Positions 13,701-14,499 of a DNA stretch of 14,499 nucleotides are shown here, piece after piece. The notes under the pieces were generated by a model, which made no database searches, was not told where the DNA came from, and worked only from the letters and a program-made list of their open reading frames with translations. Numbering within the stretch: the stretch's first letter is position 1; every line of letters starts with the position of its first letter. The position numbers and the translations under genes were made by a program. Source of the DNA: Bacteroidetes bacterium UBA6063 (GTDB lineage Bacteria; Bacteroidota; Bacteroidia; NS11-12g; UBA9320); NCBI GenBank assembly GCA_002428905.1, contig DIYD01000360.1, positions 1 to 14,499 on the forward strand, read 5' to 3'.

Positions 13701-14499
13701 ATCAACACTGTCTTGAGTTGGTTCCGATATAATTGCAATACGCGGACTAATGGGTTGAGGGTTGACACTCAGAAACCCAGAAGAAACCCTGCACATATTG
13801 TCTTGGGAGTCCAATTTTATAGAGTCGCAGCCAAACCCATACCTGTAGGCTACCTGATCATAGTTGCAGTCGGTAAATGTGAAATAGACACGCGCCTTTG
13901 TCTGTACCTTCGAATGCAAGGTATCGAGGTCTACGCGTTGCGTTGCAGAATCTACTCGAGTAGGGAAATATTCTTTCCCGTCCCATTCTACTTTAAACAC
14001 CGTTGTGGTTGCATCATCATCTGTAAAAAAGATGGTTTGATAGGGTGCGAGATAGGTCGACGTGTTCTGAATGCTTATTTCCCAATACGCGGTATCTGTT
14101 TTCGCGTCTACCGAATTCACAGTGGCCTGGACATTCGGGTAAGCCAATTGGTAGTACACATTTTTTTGAAGCACGGAATCCTGATACCTAAGCCACTTAC
14201 TGCTATCTGCATGCAGGTTAACCGTAAAGTCCGTAATGAACTTAGCAGATCGATAGTTCCCTGAGTTATTATGGCAGGTAAAGTCAACTGGAACGACTAG
14301 CGCCCAGGAAGATCGACCGCAATAACCAAATCCAACGGGTAAGGACTTACCTTTCGATAGATCAAACGTTGCCGTATCACCCGAAATGGTTAACGGAATT
14401 GTGTCCAGGTAATTAACTGTAAAAGAGTCATTTAAGTTAATTATGTTGTTTTGAATAATCGCATAACTCCTTTTGGGACGGATTAAGTCGGAAAACACA
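7701..14499 (-). CDS. giant PKD-repeat surface protein with type B type IX secretion sorting domain, N-terminus outside the window
   Basis: At least 2265 residues; the frame is open at the right edge and no signal peptide is seen, so the gene starts beyond it. The GTG at 14498 is not taken as the start. From the N-terminal side: about 830 residues of Asp-, Ser- and Thr-rich beta-type sequence with segments like CDPLEYLVELTNTQ and CDTMEILYTWVNLGN; then about 16 PKD-like repeats of about 80-88 residues with WDFGDG-type cores and a Cys near each end; then an 88-residue C-terminal domain. That domain (YIPSAFSPNDDGINDFF, VFNRWGEMLF, QWDGTY, NGVYFYII) is the gliding-motility-associated CHU_C domain, a type B signal for the Bacteroidota type IX system. 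Export across the outer membrane and a surface or secreted adhesive role are expected. It converges on the channel gene. Confidence 0.93.
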   Translation of the reverse strand, partial: VFSDLIRPKRSYAIIQNNIINLNDSFTVNYLDTIPLTISGDTATFDLSKGKSLPVGFGYCGRSSWALVVPVDFTCHNNSGNYRSAKFITDFTVNLHADSSKWLRYQDSVLQKNVYYQLAYPNVQATVNSVDAKTDTAYWEISIQNTSTYLAPYQTIFFTDDDATTTVFKVEWDGKEYFPTRVDSATQRVDLDTLHSKVQTKARVYFTFTDCNYDQVAYRYGFGCDSIKLDSQDNMCRVSSGFLSVNPQPISPRIAIISEPTQDSVDLCDPLEYLVELTNTQTADGTNLNFAFLPPDGDGFSILVDSSYYYYKVDTTTTFSLGAPVYDTANYQYNWTLPQSVKLKNVNELKDLRFRLVLAPNCNFRQNDFVRFQASAIAPCQQRISSNIVTGGNIVLNNINDQVVSHYSRSTIRALNESVCDTMEILYTWVNLGNDSAGSAGHPDPDTTTSLDFMEISFPAGISQTAFDVIPKTLNANALTITDSFSTAQNIYLKLNLPSGLDKRDSLAFALKFVPSKPDTCAITFHTSIRNHFVFTSFCTTQNDTCELIKETGYRVDSTIRIDEEWSYDISDLNVTLLNDTTTERASVRFTLNALSGLSELHPIYYSIYHDVDVDGKRSASDTVLFTSSKSVDLDSGSALSVLDTLSLSAGVSCNLILVIDDNSCLCVGSDTVFPNPILPNLSYTDTICYDTVNGVRLGSPIYNAYSTIWSGDTSLFQFNDTLAQPMVRFTGTNPVSLTSYTFIREISLGSSGCKLLDTVDLAMNRIPEVDLGDDIHACVFDSSTIFIDRYDYTIQWGNGATDSFYRTYDDEVITVTVTNRCGSASDTLNYFMEALDILSLPFATDSIQCLDRNFFIVGANISNQSTDTIRYNWDWKNGVFQNRNPAYLTYTSTIDTNISVVATNGWCTDSMETHLAVLASPTSDFDIVKIDSCERSDSFHLVHTDAYVNAFTYTWNLGDGNTITGDDSIAISYGDTGSFEVKLVVALPGGCADSTMRNITVYPDPIAGFTVSLDSQCLRGNDFRFTNTSLIKSGSMQFRWDFGDNTTSSDTNANKTYTQHGDFVVKLIASTPYGCSDSITDTIRVHEQPTADFNMILSDSCERYNQVQFTNASTINSDSLYLFWQLGDGTTSSDTVIIRSYDSAGTYLVQLATQTVYGCSDTLSDTIEIHSSPTALFGIDDDEQCLRENLFYFTDSSSINNGTLSYLWDFGDDSTAVVRDTNHRYINHGDYSAQLIVTSDMFCSDTAEKQIRVHQQPNAQFRITTVDSCLRTNEFTYTNTSTIASDSLYLSWDLGNSTTSSDSTVSALSYSFDSTYHVRLIAQTVYGCADTATDSVIVYPQPMADFTIIDSLQCLSGNQFVFTNQSTIKWGSLSYLWATGDGGSDTARNTSHRYTKDSTYTVSLVTTSTYGCSDSATALVTVYEQPAAQFSIVAHDSCLSTNRFDFVNHSQSKNDSLSYLWFVDGVVLNADTSQSNYTFTTPGNHFVQLIATSENGCVDSLIDSVYVYPNPVSGFTIDDSAQCLRGNSFQFTTTSSISEGRLTRRWEYGDGNSDTTEQSTHVYTNSGVFPVKLVNTSEFGCRDSVVDSVEVHQQPIAGFTTVTNDSCSISSSFDYHTTASIISDSLLYVWEFDNTVVSQDSSILNQHISAAGSYIMKQRVSTVHGCVDSIEQTVRVYQNPTSRVTSADTVVCFRNHAINLTNTSTGSGTLRNTYDFGNGLSDTVSEPTIQYADTGTYVITHVVSTSVGCLDTGQLTISVLYSPTASFTIDSVEVCEPQNLFNFYSTSTGRTNSRSFWDLGNGFTTESDSVINYSYGNTGGYDIRLIAEYQNALQCSDTATAQVRVLPHPTAGFDINDTAQCLNNNSFTFTNTGTAGASYLYSFGDGGTGLTENATRTYADTGAYVIKQVIGLHNRCFDSITHTVRVIVVPSARVTVPDDEQCLEGNSFDMYLNGPLYNGTISWVPETAVVLTDSSVNHSYSDPGVYPVKVSVYTGQCSDSSTFDLTVHPTPVVEFRGDSVCSGEVVQFNNTSTIASGVISTYAWQFGDGNSSDQVTPSHLYQDTGRYEVKLEAISDQNCSALDSAFSVRIYPEPVAIGSMTFGNLTGSGQPVVYNSVSLNTDQQTWMFDDGEVTSENPYEKTYVFTGSYSTWLIAENIHGCIDSLLLDTSLTVPRNMYIPSAFSPNDDGINDFFGVNLRAEPIEFKLSVFNRWGEMLFVTDDASEQWDGTYKGETVQNGVYFYIINIKNIGDLINQSGTIEVMR
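7704..7967 (-). other. CHU_C / gliding-motility-associated C-terminal domain (T9SS type B signal)
   Basis: The last 88 residues of the giant protein. The start AFSPNDDGIND, the middle FNRWGEMLF, the WDG and the terminal NGVYFYIINI strand are diagnostic of this family, which directs secretion through the type IX system in Bacteroidota. Type B signals are typically associated with partner proteins of the PorP/SprF kind; none is in the window. Confidence 0.93.
7968..11996 (-). repeat. tandem array of about 16 PKD-like domains
   Basis: Each unit runs from a QC or DSC motif, through an aromatic core (WDFGDG and variants) and a Y-x-x-x-G-x-Y/F strand, to a GCSD/GCxD motif and a short linker ending in P-x-A-x-F. 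PKD domains are beta-sandwich spacers found in adhesins and large secreted proteins. Units 2-10 average about 84 residues. Units 13 and 14 are shorter, unit 8 has lost the Gly-Asp core, and the last unit before the sorting domain keeps only the second Cys. Confidence 0.88.

Overview
The window looks like a chromosomal segment of a Bacteroidota bacterium, most likely a flavobacterium-type lineage. The evidence is a type IX secretion (type B) C-terminal sorting domain on a giant PKD-repeat protein, Bacteroidota-style TAnnTTTG promoter boxes, weak or absent Shine-Dalgarno sequences, and an ndk / DHH-phosphoesterase / FKBP-lipoprotein neighbourhood of the kind seen around gldI in flavobacteria (the last recalled, not searched).

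Left block (1-3302) is housekeeping. A minus-strand operon reads DHH phosphoesterase (NrnA-like) -> FKBP-type lipoprotein -> RfbB (dTDP-glucose 4,6-dehydratase, cut by the left edge). Both junctions are 4-base ATGA overlaps. ndk diverges from it on the plus strand and is followed by a CAU-anticodon tRNA whose acceptor pairs suggest tRNA-Ile2. The tRNA has a strong terminator. About 110 bases downstream, the last 16 bases of the tRNA plus two more bases are repeated exactly and again followed by a terminator, which resembles an attachment-site scar or the remains of a second tRNA.

Middle block (about 3303-7700) looks like accessory DNA. It holds two small orphan membrane proteins (minus strand), a frameshifted coding remnant (plus strand), and a 729-residue plus-strand gene that is the highlight. 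That protein has an N-terminal membrane anchor, a type-1 periplasmic-binding-protein-like domain, then a complete pentameric ligand-gated ion channel core (extracellular domain with Pro-loop plus M1-M4). It reads as a binding-protein/channel fusion. Nearly 440 bases without a convincing gene follow.

Right block (7701-14499) is one minus-strand gene open through the right edge, encoding at least 2265 residues. It has uncharacterised adhesin-like sequence, then about 16 tandem PKD-like repeats and a CHU_C / gliding-motility-associated C-terminal domain. It is probably exported by the type IX system and held at the cell surface or released. Its first ten repeats alternate between two subtypes, suggesting growth by copying a two-repeat unit.
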